From positions 310,001-374,000 of the forward strand of contig JADJQW010000004.1 in the NCBI GenBank assembly GCA_016712535.1: 64,000 nt of DNA, written 5' to 3'. Source of the stretch: Flavobacteriales bacterium. Its GTDB lineage: Bacteria; Bacteroidota; Bacteroidia; Flavobacteriales_F; PHOS-HE28. Below, piece after piece: positions 8,465-17,534 of this stretch. Within the stretch, counting starts at the first letter, position 1. The number at the start of each line of letters is the position of its first letter. The notes under the pieces are model-generated. The model worked only from the letters and a program-made list of their open reading frames with translations. It ran no database searches and was not told the origin of the DNA. The position numbers and the translations under genes were made by a program.

Positions 8465-9214
8465 CTACCGGTTCCCGATGCGGGCCAGCAGGTCATCCTT
8501 GCGCAGGCGCGCCACGTCCAGGGTCTTGCCGTCGCTCATCACCACCTGCCCGCCGCTGCCCTTGATGTACTTGGTCAGATGCTTCAGGTTGATGGTGTGG
8601 CTCCGGTGGATGCGGATGAAGTCGGGGCCTTCCAGGGTCTCTTCGACCTCCTTCAGGCTGCGAGTGATGGCGATCTGCTGACCTCCGGTCATGTGCAGGA
8701 CCGTGTAGTAGTTCACTGCTTCGCACCAGACGATCTCGGCCACTTTCACGAGCTCGAAACCGTGGAGGGTAGGCACGCTGAGGCGGTCCGGCGTTATGCC
8801 GCTCTTCACGTCCTCCAGCATGCGCTGCATGCGTTCAGCCCCGCCGCTGAGGCCGTGCTTGGCTTGCACCCGATCCAAGGCCTCGCGCAGCTGGTCGATG
8901 TCGATCGGCTTCAGCAAGTAGTCCACCGCCGCGAACTTGATGGCCTTGATGGCATAGTGGTCGTAGGCCGTGGTGAAGATCACGTCGATGCCCTCCAGAT
9001 CGGACTTCCGAAGCACGTCGAAGCCGCTGAGCTTCGGCATTTCCACGTCCAGGAAGAGCAGGTCCGGCCGATGCGCCGCGATGGCCTTCACGGCATCCTC
9101 GCCATCCTCGCACTGGGCCAGCACGGTGATGCGATCGGCGAAGTGCTGCTGAACGAGCATGAGCAGCTTGTCGCGTGCAGGTTTCTCGTCGTCGATGATG
9201 AGTGCGCGTATCAT
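8465..9214 (-). CDS. LytTR-family response regulator (249 aa)
   Basis: A two-component response regulator. Residues 1-125 form a receiver domain with the acidic pair DDE at positions 8-10, the phosphoacceptor Asp at about 56 (LLFLDVEMP), Thr in IFTTAYD and Lys in LLKPID. Residues ~145-249 form a LytTR DNA-binding domain (IVWCEAVNYYTVLH, FIRIHRSHTINLKHL). It is encoded 10 bp after the histidine kinase at 9225-12311, its probable cognate kinase. The LytTR-like repeat 40 bp beyond its stop suggests that it controls the surface genes at 6196-8334 and 4645-6168. Confidence 0.93.
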   Translation of the reverse strand: MIRALIIDDEKPARDKLLMLVQQHFADRITVLAQCEDGEDAVKAIAAHRPDLLFLDVEMPKLSGFDVLRKSDLEGIDVIFTTAYDHYAIKAIKFAAVDYLLKPIDIDQLREALDRVQAKHGLSGGAERMQRMLEDVKSGITPDRLSVPTLHGFELVKVAEIVWCEAVNYYTVLHMTGGQQIAITRSLKEVEETLEGPDFIRIHRSHTINLKHLTKYIKGSGGQVVMSDGKTLDVARLRKDDLLARIGNR

Positions 9215-9224
9215 GCGGCCAAGT

Positions 9225-12200
9225 TCATTGTTCGGTTTCCTTCCCCATCAGCGGAAAGTTGATGATCACGCGTGTCCCGGTCGCGCTCCCCTGCGGATCC
9301 TTCAGGTCCTCCACCATCACCCGTGACGCACCGCGTTCCAGTTCGCCATAGATCCGCAATCGGTCCGCGCTGACGCGCATGCCCATGCTCTTGTGTATTC
9401 CGCTGCGCTGCGCGTTGATCCTGCGAGAAGCCTCGCGCCCTATGCCATTGTCCTCCACCACGCATTCCAGATGATCGTCGCGCAGGTCGAAGATCACGGA
9501 AAGATGGCCCGCGGATTCCTTGTGCCGCAGCCCATGCCAGATGGCGTTCTCGATGTACGGCTGGACCAGCATGGTGGGCAGCTCCACCGGTTCGCCTTCC
9601 AGCTCTTCATCCACTATCACCTCGAAGGTGAACGGTGTCTTGAACCGCAACGCCTCGAGCTCGAGGTAGTAGCGCAGCATCTCCACCTCGCGCTCCAAGG
9701 GCACTCGCGTGCTATCGCTGTGCTGCAGGATAAGTCGGATGAGCTTGGCGAAGCGGCCCAGGTAATGGGAGGCCTGCTCGCGGTCATTGGCGATGATGAA
9801 GCTATCAATGCTGTTGAGGCAGTTGAAGACGAAGTGCGGGTCCATCTGCGCGCGAAGCGCCTGCAGCTTCAGCTCGTTCACCTGGCGCGCTTGTTCCTCC
9901 TGCGCGCGCTCGCGCTTGCGGATCCAGTTGAGGCGTGCCCGGAACACCAGTACGATGCCCATGGCCAGCAGCACGGCGAAAAGGATGCGGGCCGCCAGCG
10001 TCTGGTACCATGGTGGAGGGATCATCACGTTCAACGTGGTGGGGGGGCCAGGTTCACCCGCCAGGTTCACGAGCCGGAACTGGAAGGTGTGCTCTCCTGG
10101 TTGCAGTCCTCGCAGGTTGATGCGGCCTTCCTTGTATTCGACCCACGACCCTCCCGGCTCCCGCATGGCGTAGGCGAGGATCCAACCCGGGGGCAGTACC
10201 GCACCGAAGTGCACCTCGAGCTGCTCGTTATCGTAGCGCATGACCAGGCTGTCCTCGCCGGTCAGCGCCATCGGAGAACCGTCCACCAATAGCTGCGCGA
10301 GTATCGGCGCAGGCGGCGTCCGGAGGTTCCCCACCGGGTTGGCATCGAAGACCGCTACAGAGCGACCCACATTGTACGCGAGCAGGCCACCTGCCGAGGT
10401 GCCCAGGGTCCACTTGGACGCTACTTCATTGCCGGTGCCGCGCGGACCGACCACCACGGCCCGCTCCTTGATCGGATCGAAACAGAACAACCGTTCGTCC
10501 GAAACGGTCCAAATGCGCTTGCGCGCATCCACCGCCACCGCGACCAAGCCCGACTCGGTGATGCCGTGGCGATGATCGTAGTGCGTGTATGCACCAGCAG
10601 GGATATCGTACCGGACCAGTCCCGCACCATCGGAAGCGAGCCAAAGGACGCTGTCCGATGATGCCGTGATGCCGACGAGCCTGCCCACACGCAGCCGATG
10701 CTCGCGGACATCGGCGAAAAGGTCCGTCCAGTGCCCGCTTTTACGATCGAACCGCATAAGTCCGCGAAGATTGCCGCAGGACCAAAGGCTTCCGTCCTTC
10801 GCGCTCACGGCGCCATAGACATTGTCGAACCGCATGCCGCCCGGTGTCAGGCTATCGGGTCGGTGAACGCGACCGCGACCCGTGCGCGGATCGAAGTTCA
10901 CCATGGTGAAGAGGTTCACCCCCTTCCAGAACGTGCCGTCCGCATCATGGGACAACCATGTGCGGCCGCTCGGTATCGCAGCGCCCGTCGTGTCGCGCAC
11001 GTCGATCCGCATCGCTTGCGTGGTCCTCGCATCGATCGACCAAACGTCGCCATCGCTCGCCACGATCACGGCATCTCCTCGCGGGAGCACATCCCAAATG
11101 ACCGGGTGCTTGTCCGTACGACCGACCAGAGGGATCCGGGTGACCGCCCCAGTGGAAAGGTCGATCCGCGCGAGCCCCTCCTCGCCCATGGCGCACCAGA
11201 GCAAGCTGTCGCCGCTGAACTCCATGGACCAGATGCGGCCGGAACGACCACCGCTCAGCACATCGAAGAACCGCAGTTGCGGCTGCGCTGGATCATGTAT
11301 GGCGATGCCCAACAAGTTCGCCAGCCATACTTCGCCGCTGGCGCTGTGGTACAGGTTCCTGATCATGCCATGGGGCAGCGACCCGACCGAAAGATCCTCG
11401 CTGTCGAACACCACCGCCGACCCGTCTTTCGGATCGAAACGGAATCCCCCGGGCTTGGATGCGCTTCCCCAGATCCGCCCGTTCCGGTCGCGGCCAAGGA
11501 ACCACGCCGTGGATAAACTGGTCCCAGGTGCTCCAGGCACGTGGTCCCAAGCGCGCACCGCGCTCGATGTCCCGTCCCAATGCCAGATGTTACCGCTGCG
11601 CGGATCGCTGCACCAAAGCCCACCATCCCCATCGTGGCAAAGGCTCACCGCTTTCTCTGCGATCAACGGTGAGAAGGCGCGATCACCTTCCCCCTCGTAC
11701 AGCCGGCCTGTGGCCGTGTGGTAGAACACCAGCCCGCGGTCATGGGTGGTGATCCAAATGCCATGACGTGCACTGTCAGCCAGCATGTCCCTCCAGAAGG
11801 TCTTCACCGGCGCTCCATCGGGATGCCTCAGCCCCCTGAACGTGCGTGTGACCGTGTTGAGGAAAAAGGTGCCGACGTGCGTACCGAAGAGCAGTTCGTT
11901 CGGTCCAGTGACCAGAACCGCATGCGCCCAGAGGGTTTCAACACCTTGTTTGAGCGAATCAGGAATGGCCACGAGCTGCGCGCGCCTTGAAACGGGATCG
12001 ACCCGCACCGGACCTTGCTCGGCCGCTACCCAGATGATGCCGTGCTCATCCTTGGTGAGGTTCCGCACGCCGATGGGCGAACCATCGGCTTCAATGTCCA
12101 CGGAGACGAAGTCGTTGCCATCGTAGACCGCGAGCCCCTGCTGCATGCCCACCCATAGGCTCCCGCGGTCATCCTCCAAGAAGCACTCCACCAGCGCATG

Positions 12201-12311
12201 CGGCAGGCCTTCGTTCACCCCGATCAGGTCGAAGGTGATTCGAGGCGGAAGCTGCCCCTGGCCGTACAGCGTGGCGGCGAAGAAGAAGGACGGTATCACC
12301 GCACGGCGCAT
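9225..12311 (-). CDS. Sensor histidine kinase with periplasmic propeller, LytS/His_kinase type (1028 aa)
   Basis: A membrane sensor kinase. After a signal sequence (MRRAVIPSFFFAATLYGQG) come two-component-regulator propeller repeats (for example DDRGSLWVGMQQGLAVYDG), then a Y_Y_Y-type domain near ILAYAMREPGGSWVEYKEG. One transmembrane helix follows (ILFAVLLAMGIVLVF), then a short coiled coil and a His_kinase domain with the phosphoacceptor His near residue 825 (QMDPHFVFNCLNS). The ATP-binding elements PYIENAIWHGL and EDNGIG are present. An upstream ATG at 12344 is possible, but CATCTTGC, a -7-like box, sits 12 nt before the ATG at 12311. The ligand is unknown. Confidence 0.92.
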   Translation of the reverse strand: MRRAVIPSFFFAATLYGQGQLPPRITFDLIGVNEGLPHALVECFLEDDRGSLWVGMQQGLAVYDGNDFVSVDIEADGSPIGVRNLTKDEHGIIWVAAEQGPVRVDPVSRRAQLVAIPDSLKQGVETLWAHAVLVTGPNELLFGTHVGTFFLNTVTRTFRGLRHPDGAPVKTFWRDMLADSARHGIWITTHDRGLVFYHTATGRLYEGEGDRAFSPLIAEKAVSLCHDGDGGLWCSDPRSGNIWHWDGTSSAVRAWDHVPGAPGTSLSTAWFLGRDRNGRIWGSASKPGGFRFDPKDGSAVVFDSEDLSVGSLPHGMIRNLYHSASGEVWLANLLGIAIHDPAQPQLRFFDVLSGGRSGRIWSMEFSGDSLLWCAMGEEGLARIDLSTGAVTRIPLVGRTDKHPVIWDVLPRGDAVIVASDGDVWSIDARTTQAMRIDVRDTTGAAIPSGRTWLSHDADGTFWKGVNLFTMVNFDPRTGRGRVHRPDSLTPGGMRFDNVYGAVSAKDGSLWSCGNLRGLMRFDRKSGHWTDLFADVREHRLRVGRLVGITASSDSVLWLASDGAGLVRYDIPAGAYTHYDHRHGITESGLVAVAVDARKRIWTVSDERLFCFDPIKERAVVVGPRGTGNEVASKWTLGTSAGGLLAYNVGRSVAVFDANPVGNLRTPPAPILAQLLVDGSPMALTGEDSLVMRYDNEQLEVHFGAVLPPGWILAYAMREPGGSWVEYKEGRINLRGLQPGEHTFQFRLVNLAGEPGPPTTLNVMIPPPWYQTLAARILFAVLLAMGIVLVFRARLNWIRKRERAQEEQARQVNELKLQALRAQMDPHFVFNCLNSIDSFIIANDREQASHYLGRFAKLIRLILQHSDSTRVPLEREVEMLRYYLELEALRFKTPFTFEVIVDEELEGEPVELPTMLVQPYIENAIWHGLRHKESAGHLSVIFDLRDDHLECVVEDNGIGREASRRINAQRSGIHKSMGMRVSADRLRIYGELERGASRVMVEDLKDPQGSATGTRVIINFPLMGKETEQ

Positions 12312-12413
12312 GGGTGCAAGATGGCGACCCTTCCTGAAAGGCATGCGTTCCGCGTTATCGGCATCCGATCACGCCTCAACCGCGGAGCGTCATGACCGCG
12401 CATTGCAGCGGAG

Positions 12414-12566
12414 TCAAGCGAAGGTGCTCAGCGCCATGCAGAAGCAACAAGCCGATGCTATCAGGCAGGCTGCGATGCCTGCGATGCTGAAAGCCTCGTC
12501 GTGCTTGCGCATGGTCCGGCTGTTCTGCTGGTGCCTCATGGTAATGTTGCTCGTGTGGTCGATCAT
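12414..12566 (-). CDS. Small membrane protein (50 aa), translationally coupled
   Basis: A short gene whose ATG overlaps the stop of the upstream secreted-protein gene by 4 nt (ATGA). The peptide has a hydrophilic start (MIDHTSNITMRHQQN), a basic stretch (MRKHDEAF) and one hydrophobic C-terminal segment containing three Cys (AFSIAGIAACLIASACCFCM). This fits a single-span membrane peptide. No family is recognised. The overlap and the coherent hydrophobic segment support it, but chance cannot be excluded at this length. Confidence 0.45.
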   Translation of the reverse strand: MIDHTSNITMRHQQNSRTMRKHDEAFSIAGIAACLIASACCFCMALSTFA

Positions 12567-13309
12567 TGAACGATCATGGTATCGCCCGCGCGGAAGCGCA
12601 GGTCGCCCTTCGTTGCCTGCGCCGCGCGGCCCAGCAGGTCGATGGTGCTCGAGGCATGCATCGTGGGCGGTCCTTCAAGCGATATGATCGCAGTGGATAT
12701 ATCCTCGATCACCGTGGCAACGATGCGCACTTCATCCAGCACCCATGCACCGTCGCTGCCATCGTACGCCTGCAACTGCAGCTGGAAGCTCGCAAGGCCT
12801 GATGCATCCGACTTCTCCACCACGCCGGCATCCGTGATGACGGTGGCCTCGAAGGACTCGTTCGTGGACACGTCCTTCATGCCGCCGCTGCCATCCCCTT
12901 GGTCATGCACGCGCGCTAGAAGTCGTGCCGGGCCATTCGCCTCGCGGCGATGGACGATGATGACGCTATCGATCCGTAACGAAACTTGCGCGATGCCACT
13001 GATGACGATGCGATGCTCATTGCCGGGCGCAGCGGACCAGCCTGACAGCCACAGGGCATTGTCGCCCACCGACACCGGGAAGGGACAGGCCTCAACCCCG
13101 ATCATTGCGGCGTTGGTGCCGAAGACCACCTGGTCGCCCGGCGCGGGCAGGTTGCAGGCCGAGCAGCCGCCTTCGCAATTGATGACCTCCGCACAGGGCT
13201 GGTTCAGCCACTGATAACTGAGTGTGCGCGCTTGCCCTTTGCCTTGTTCGGCGCCGAGCAGGCTCATCGGTAAGAGGACCAATTTCTGAAGCAGGCGGAG
13301 ATGTTTCAT
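12563..13309 (-). CDS. Secreted protein of unknown function with LytTR-like upstream site (248 aa)
   Basis: The family is not recognised. The chosen ATG gives MKHLRLLQKLVLLPMSLLGA, a plausible signal peptide. The mature N-terminus carries closely spaced Cys residues (CAEVINCEGGCSACNLP). The rest looks beta-rich, with IVISGIAQVSLRIDSVIIV and a segment GAWVLDEVRIVATVIEDIS. There is no T9SS type A signature at the C-terminus (ends AGDTMIVQ). It lies 127 bp downstream of the T9SS gene at 13437-17111, and that gap holds a direct-repeat operator candidate. The ORF remains open upstream, but without a signal peptide. Confidence 0.7.
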   Translation of the reverse strand: MKHLRLLQKLVLLPMSLLGAEQGKGQARTLSYQWLNQPCAEVINCEGGCSACNLPAPGDQVVFGTNAAMIGVEACPFPVSVGDNALWLSGWSAAPGNEHRIVISGIAQVSLRIDSVIIVHRREANGPARLLARVHDQGDGSGGMKDVSTNESFEATVITDAGVVEKSDASGLASFQLQLQAYDGSDGAWVLDEVRIVATVIEDISTAIISLEGPPTMHASSTIDLLGRAAQATKGDLRFRAGDTMIVQ

Positions 13310-13371
13310 CGCGGTGCCGTTTTTGACGCCGCAAACGTCACTCGCTCCAGCAGCCCGTGGAAGCCGGATCC

Positions 13372-13400
13372 TGTCAATGGTCGATTCCAGCAGTGAACGG
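13372..13400 (-). promoter_or_regulatory. Putative LytTR-binding direct repeat upstream of 13309
   Basis: The plus strand reads TGTCAATGG, an 11-nt spacer with CGATTC, then AGTGAACGG. Spacing (20 bp) and outer halves match the site at 8397-8425. It sits 63-91 bp before the start of the secreted-protein gene. Confidence 0.5.
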
Positions 13401-13436
13401 GTCTTGTGGGGAAGTGCCCTGCCGCGACCTGTTGAG

Positions 13437-16400
13437 CTAGTCCAGCACCACGCGTGCGCTGACCCCGCCGCCTTCGGGATCGGAGGCAACGAGCACGTAC
13501 ACCCCGCGCTCCAACTCGTCAAGCTCCATGAGCATCGCAGTGCTGCTCCACTGTTTCACCAAGCGACCGCTCGCATCATGCATGGCGATCATCGTGGTAT
13601 TCTCCGGAAGCCCGCGGAGCGTGATCACATCGCGCGCTGGATTCGGATGCGCCATGAACTGCGCCGCATGACCTGCTCCTTCCACGGCCACTGCCAGGCT
13701 CCACTCGTACTGCCCACCGGTGTCCACTTGCTTCAGCTTGTAGTAGCTGATCTTGGCCGACGCATTGTCGTCGAGGCGGGCGTAGGTGAGGACCTGCAGG
13801 CTGTTGCCCGCGCCATTCACCCAGCCGACCCGGGTGAAGTCCTCTTCTCCCTCGATCATGCGCCACACCTCGAAGCCGGCGTTGTCGTGCTCGGTGGCGG
13901 TCGTCCAGTCGAGCTGGACTTCACGATCATTCGCGCGCTTTGCGGTGAATGCGAGCAGCTCCACCGGCAGCACCTGCCCAAGACCCGTCACGTACAATTC
14001 CCCGTCGTTGCCGATGCTCGGCGTCACGTAGTTCGTTCCGCCCGCCGCGTTGATCCGCGCTTCCGTGCCGTGGGAGATCGGGTAGAGGCTGGTCCATTGC
14101 TGGCCTGCGGGGTCGTCCGTCTCCAGGCAGTTCTCGTTCACTCCCGCGTAGTGAACGACACCTGCATCAGATAGCGTTGCCACCAGCGGATCGGCCGCAG
14201 CGTAAGGCGTGAACTCGCTCCCGCTGAAGAACAAGCGGATGCTCGCGCTGGATGCGATCGCGTTCTGGGTGACGAGGTGCCAGTTGCGATCCAGGTAGTG
14301 CTGGCCCAGGTCGCTGGTGCGCACGGGTCCGTTGTTCAGGAACACGTTCAGCTGCACCGTGCCCAGGTTCTGGCCATTGTCGTTGAAGCGTGCGAGCACC
14401 TTGCGGTCCTTGTAGATCCACTGGTCGGTGCCGCTGCCCGTGCTGGCGATCGCATCGGCGGCCCCACAGGTGTTGAACGCTTCCGCCCACAGCTGCGGGG
14501 TGAATTCATCGGCGCCGATGTCGGGTGTGGTGAGGCTCCGCGGCTGGCCATCGATGTCGGTGGTGATGTACGCGATGGGGGTGGCAGCCATATCCGCCTC
14601 CATGGCATAGGCATGCAGATCGTTGGTGAATGCATCGTAGTAACGCGGATCCGCGTTCGCGCTGCTGGCGAAACCGCCCGATGCCGCTTGCAGCGCGGGC
14701 AGCGTGTTTTGCGCGGCTGTCCAGAAGGCGAGCGGACCCGCAAGGCCGCGGAAAAGCAAGTTGTTGCTGCTGAGGGTGAGCGTGGTGGTAGCTACCTGCC
14801 GGTACACGGTGTAGTTGCCAGAGTAGATCGCGTTGTTGCGGAAGGAGGCAAGGCCGATCACGCCGCTGACGAAGTGGATGCCGTACGTGCTCGCGAAGAT
14901 GGAGTTGTGGTCCACGCGCAGGTTGGAGACCGGGCCTGCGACCTGGATGCCCGTGGACCAGCTCAGGACGGTGTTGTTATAGAAGCGCGGTTCGCCGCCA
15001 ACGGATGCGTTCACGGTGGTGATGATCACCGTGGGTGTTCCCGATGAGGATTCCAGTCGGTTGTCATGCACGTTGAACCCTGCGTATGACGCGGCGATGG
15101 AGATGCAATTGGAGCCGAATGCGGAGGTCTGCACCGAGTTGCGCCGCAGGGTGAACGAGCGGTCGCGCACGGTAAGCCCCAGGGCGAAGACCGACTGCCC
15201 GATGAGCACGTTGTCCTGCACCAGCAGCAGGTCATTGTCCGTGGTGGTGCCCCAGCGGAAGCCGTAGGTGCCGTTCTCGAAACGCGTGCGCTCCACACGC
15301 ACACTGTCCTCATTGCCGTTCGCTGCGGCGTAGAGCAACTCACCGAACGTGACCGTCGCTGTTGTTCCCCGCAACCGGCAACGGGTGATCCGTGTGTTCT
15401 GGCTTCCGGCGCTCCCAGCGGTGCTGTTGAACACCACCACCTGCGCATAGTTGCTGGTGCCCGTGCGGTCGATGGTGATGCGGTCCCAGGTGACGAAGTC
15501 CCCGCCGTTCATGCGCACGGTGAAATTGTTGGCTCCTGTGGTCGACGAAGGCCAGGTGAGCACCACCGCGCTGCTGTCCAGTGCCGCGCTGCGGAAGGTG
15601 ATCGTGTTCGTGGCCGATGTGCCACTGATCTGGGGGACGCTCACCTGCTCGGTGTAAGTGCCGCTCTGAACGAGGAAGAGCACCGGTCCGATGAGCGTGC
15701 AGCTGCTCATGGCCAGCACGGCATGGTTGAAGCTCGCGAAATCATTCCCCACGCCGGGGCCGATGGTATAGGTGCCGCTCATGCCGGTGCATCCATCGGG
15801 CCGTTCGTGGGCGCCGATGTCGGGTGTGCTGCCCACGGGCAACGGACGCGCACCACCGTCGCGATCGACAGCGGTGACCGCAGGTGAAGGTGCGAGCGAG
15901 ATAGCTGGTGATCCCGCTTGCAGGTGCAGATCGGTTGCGCTCACGAAGAGCGGATCGATGAACAGCGAGCTGGCGTCCCAGCCTTGTGCCTGCCAAGCGC
16001 TCCAAGTGTAATAGCTGAATACCGCCCAGCGGATCACGTTCGCCTGCGTGCAGTAGTAGATGTTCCGGTCGATGCTGTTGAAGGTGGCGCTCTGCGTCAT
16101 CAGGCATTCCACCGCCATGGTCTGGAGGATGTTGCCTGCCGCGATCACGTTGTTGCAGAACTGCACCTGCAGGGCGTGCCGGGCGATGGTGCTGCGCAGG
16201 CTGTTGTGGCGGACGATCGTGCCATGCGCATTGTCAACGGAAAGCACGCAGCCAGCAGCGTTCGCCCCGGATAGAACCAGCATGTTGTTCTCGATCACCG
16301 GCGGCTGCGCCGGTAGCAAGGTGTGCTGGCTGAGGTGGATGCAATTGGTGCCGATGCCCCAGTTCACGGTGTTGCGCGCAACGAGCAGTTCGTTGATGCA

Positions 16401-17111
16401 GTTGCGTATGAATATGCCGTCGTCATAGGTGGCGGTCGTTGCCCCAGCGCTGCTGATGGTATTGCCCTCGACAATGAGCCCATCGGCCCGCTCCACGATG
16501 AGGCCGTCGCTCGTCACTCCCGTGATCGTGTTGTTGCGAACGACCATGTCGGCGCCATAGCTCACGCCCGAATTGTTCAGCCGGACCGCGAATTGACCAC
16601 CCACGAAACTGTTGTTCTCCACCGTGATGCGCGACCCGGTGAACACCGTAGCGGAGTTGATCCCAGCCCATGCCCCCGCCGAGAACGTGCAATCGGAGAT
16701 GGTGATGTCCGATGCGGCGTTCTGGAGCAGCACGCCATAGTTGGTGGTGGTGGCCGTCACGTATTGAAGGCGCACGAACGTGCAATTACTGAGCGTGAGC
16801 ATCGCCGAGGCGCCCGCGTTCGAGAGGGTGACCGCCGCAGCGTTCATGGCCTGGCTCCGGAAGGTCACGGTATTCACTGCACTCGTGCCTGCGATGGCAT
16901 TGATCGTCCAATTGCCGCTGTAGCTGCCACTGATGATGTTCATGGTCACCGGTCCGCTCACGCCGCTGGTCTGCAAGGCGGTAATGGCTGCGGCGATGTT
17001 CGCGTAATTGCCGGCAGGGCCTACGGTGTAGCTGCCATTGAGCTGGGCGCTGGTCGTAGAGGCTGGGCCGAGAACCAGTCCGAGGCAGAGGAGGATGCTG
17101 AAGCGCCGCAT
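13437..17111 (-). CDS. T9SS cargo with right-handed beta-helix repeats (1224 aa)
   Basis: A giant secreted protein. The signal peptide is MRRFSILLCLGLVLGPASTT. Two parallel beta-helix regions follow, seen as repeated short strands with Asn and Gly turns (for example VVRNNTITGVTSDGLIVERA) and repeated NYANIAAAI/DFASFNHAV openings. Two choice-of-anchor-like PDIGAHE or PDIGADE motifs end the helices. The C-terminal ~330 residues hold an LPVELLAF linker, a fibronectin-like module and a T9SS type A signal (HPNPARDVITLRG). Such helices often bind or cleave polysaccharides, but no catalytic residues can be assigned. A LytTR-like repeat lies about 60-90 bp upstream. Confidence 0.88.
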   Translation of the reverse strand: MRRFSILLCLGLVLGPASTTSAQLNGSYTVGPAGNYANIAAAITALQTSGVSGPVTMNIISGSYSGNWTINAIAGTSAVNTVTFRSQAMNAAAVTLSNAGASAMLTLSNCTFVRLQYVTATTTNYGVLLQNAASDITISDCTFSAGAWAGINSATVFTGSRITVENNSFVGGQFAVRLNNSGVSYGADMVVRNNTITGVTSDGLIVERADGLIVEGNTISSAGATTATYDDGIFIRNCINELLVARNTVNWGIGTNCIHLSQHTLLPAQPPVIENNMLVLSGANAAGCVLSVDNAHGTIVRHNSLRSTIARHALQVQFCNNVIAAGNILQTMAVECLMTQSATFNSIDRNIYYCTQANVIRWAVFSYYTWSAWQAQGWDASSLFIDPLFVSATDLHLQAGSPAISLAPSPAVTAVDRDGGARPLPVGSTPDIGAHERPDGCTGMSGTYTIGPGVGNDFASFNHAVLAMSSCTLIGPVLFLVQSGTYTEQVSVPQISGTSATNTITFRSAALDSSAVVLTWPSSTTGANNFTVRMNGGDFVTWDRITIDRTGTSNYAQVVVFNSTAGSAGSQNTRITRCRLRGTTATVTFGELLYAAANGNEDSVRVERTRFENGTYGFRWGTTTDNDLLLVQDNVLIGQSVFALGLTVRDRSFTLRRNSVQTSAFGSNCISIAASYAGFNVHDNRLESSSGTPTVIITTVNASVGGEPRFYNNTVLSWSTGIQVAGPVSNLRVDHNSIFASTYGIHFVSGVIGLASFRNNAIYSGNYTVYRQVATTTLTLSSNNLLFRGLAGPLAFWTAAQNTLPALQAASGGFASSANADPRYYDAFTNDLHAYAMEADMAATPIAYITTDIDGQPRSLTTPDIGADEFTPQLWAEAFNTCGAADAIASTGSGTDQWIYKDRKVLARFNDNGQNLGTVQLNVFLNNGPVRTSDLGQHYLDRNWHLVTQNAIASSASIRLFFSGSEFTPYAAADPLVATLSDAGVVHYAGVNENCLETDDPAGQQWTSLYPISHGTEARINAAGGTNYVTPSIGNDGELYVTGLGQVLPVELLAFTAKRANDREVQLDWTTATEHDNAGFEVWRMIEGEEDFTRVGWVNGAGNSLQVLTYARLDDNASAKISYYKLKQVDTGGQYEWSLAVAVEGAGHAAQFMAHPNPARDVITLRGLPENTTMIAMHDASGRLVKQWSSTAMLMELDELERGVYVLVASDPEGGGVSARVVLD
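13500..13972 (-). repeat. Second copy of the C-terminal cassette (see 4690-5180)
   Basis: This DNA encodes LPVELLAF to the sorting signal of the 13437-17111 protein and is highly similar to 4690-5180. The protein match includes NAGFEVWRMIEGE and SYYKLKQVD in both. Confidence 0.75.
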
Positions 17112-17170
17112 AGGCCCTTTGAATGGCCATGCAAAATGCCGCAATAGCCTCCCGGCTGTCCAGCACCGGC

Positions 17171-17201
17171 GGGTGAACGGACGATCGGGATGGGTGAACG
17201 C
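17171..17201 (-). promoter_or_regulatory. Putative LytTR-binding direct repeat upstream of 17111
   Basis: The plus strand holds GTGAACGG at 17173-17180 and GTGAACGC at 17194-17201, exactly 21 bp apart, with GATCG between. On the minus strand both halves read CGTTCACC, close to the known LytTR consensus, whose repeats are also about two helical turns apart. Confidence 0.6.
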
Positions 17202-17213
17202 TGGGGACCGCCC

Positions 17214-17531
17214 TCAGAGCATCCGCAGCCGCTTCATCACCACGCCCCGGAAGCTCCTCCCGATGGGCAGCCAGCGCTCTCCCACATGCAAGCCGTTGTC
17301 GCTGATCGCCTTCACACGGTCCAAGTTCACGGCGTAGCTGCGGTGCACACGTTCCATGCGGTGCGTTGGAAACTCATCCAGCACCTCCTTCAGCATGCGG
17401 CCCACGGTGTAGGTCTTCGACACCGCATGCACATGGGTACTGTTATCGTCGGCCTCCAGGAAGAGGATCTCGCTCACCGGCAGGCGCACATGCTGCGCGC
17501 CCTCACGCACGAACACCGCTTCGCCTGGCAT
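17214..17531 (-). CDS. Stand-alone LytTR DNA-binding protein (105 aa)
   Basis: A single LytTR DNA-binding domain without a receiver. Typical features are visible: LPVSEILFLEADDNSTHVHA near the start, MERVHRSYAVNLDRVKAIS in the middle and LPIGRSFRGVVMKRL at the end. The family binds direct repeats upstream of target promoters. The gene starts 3 bp after the end of the frameshifted T9SS gene, and a LytTR-like repeat lies just beyond its stop. Without a phosphorylation domain it may be constitutive or respond by another route. Truncation of a longer regulator is possible but no receiver remnant is visible. Confidence 0.9.
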   Translation of the reverse strand: MPGEAVFVREGAQHVRLPVSEILFLEADDNSTHVHAVSKTYTVGRMLKEVLDEFPTHRMERVHRSYAVNLDRVKAISDNGLHVGERWLPIGRSFRGVVMKRLRML

Positions 17532-17534
17532 GGG

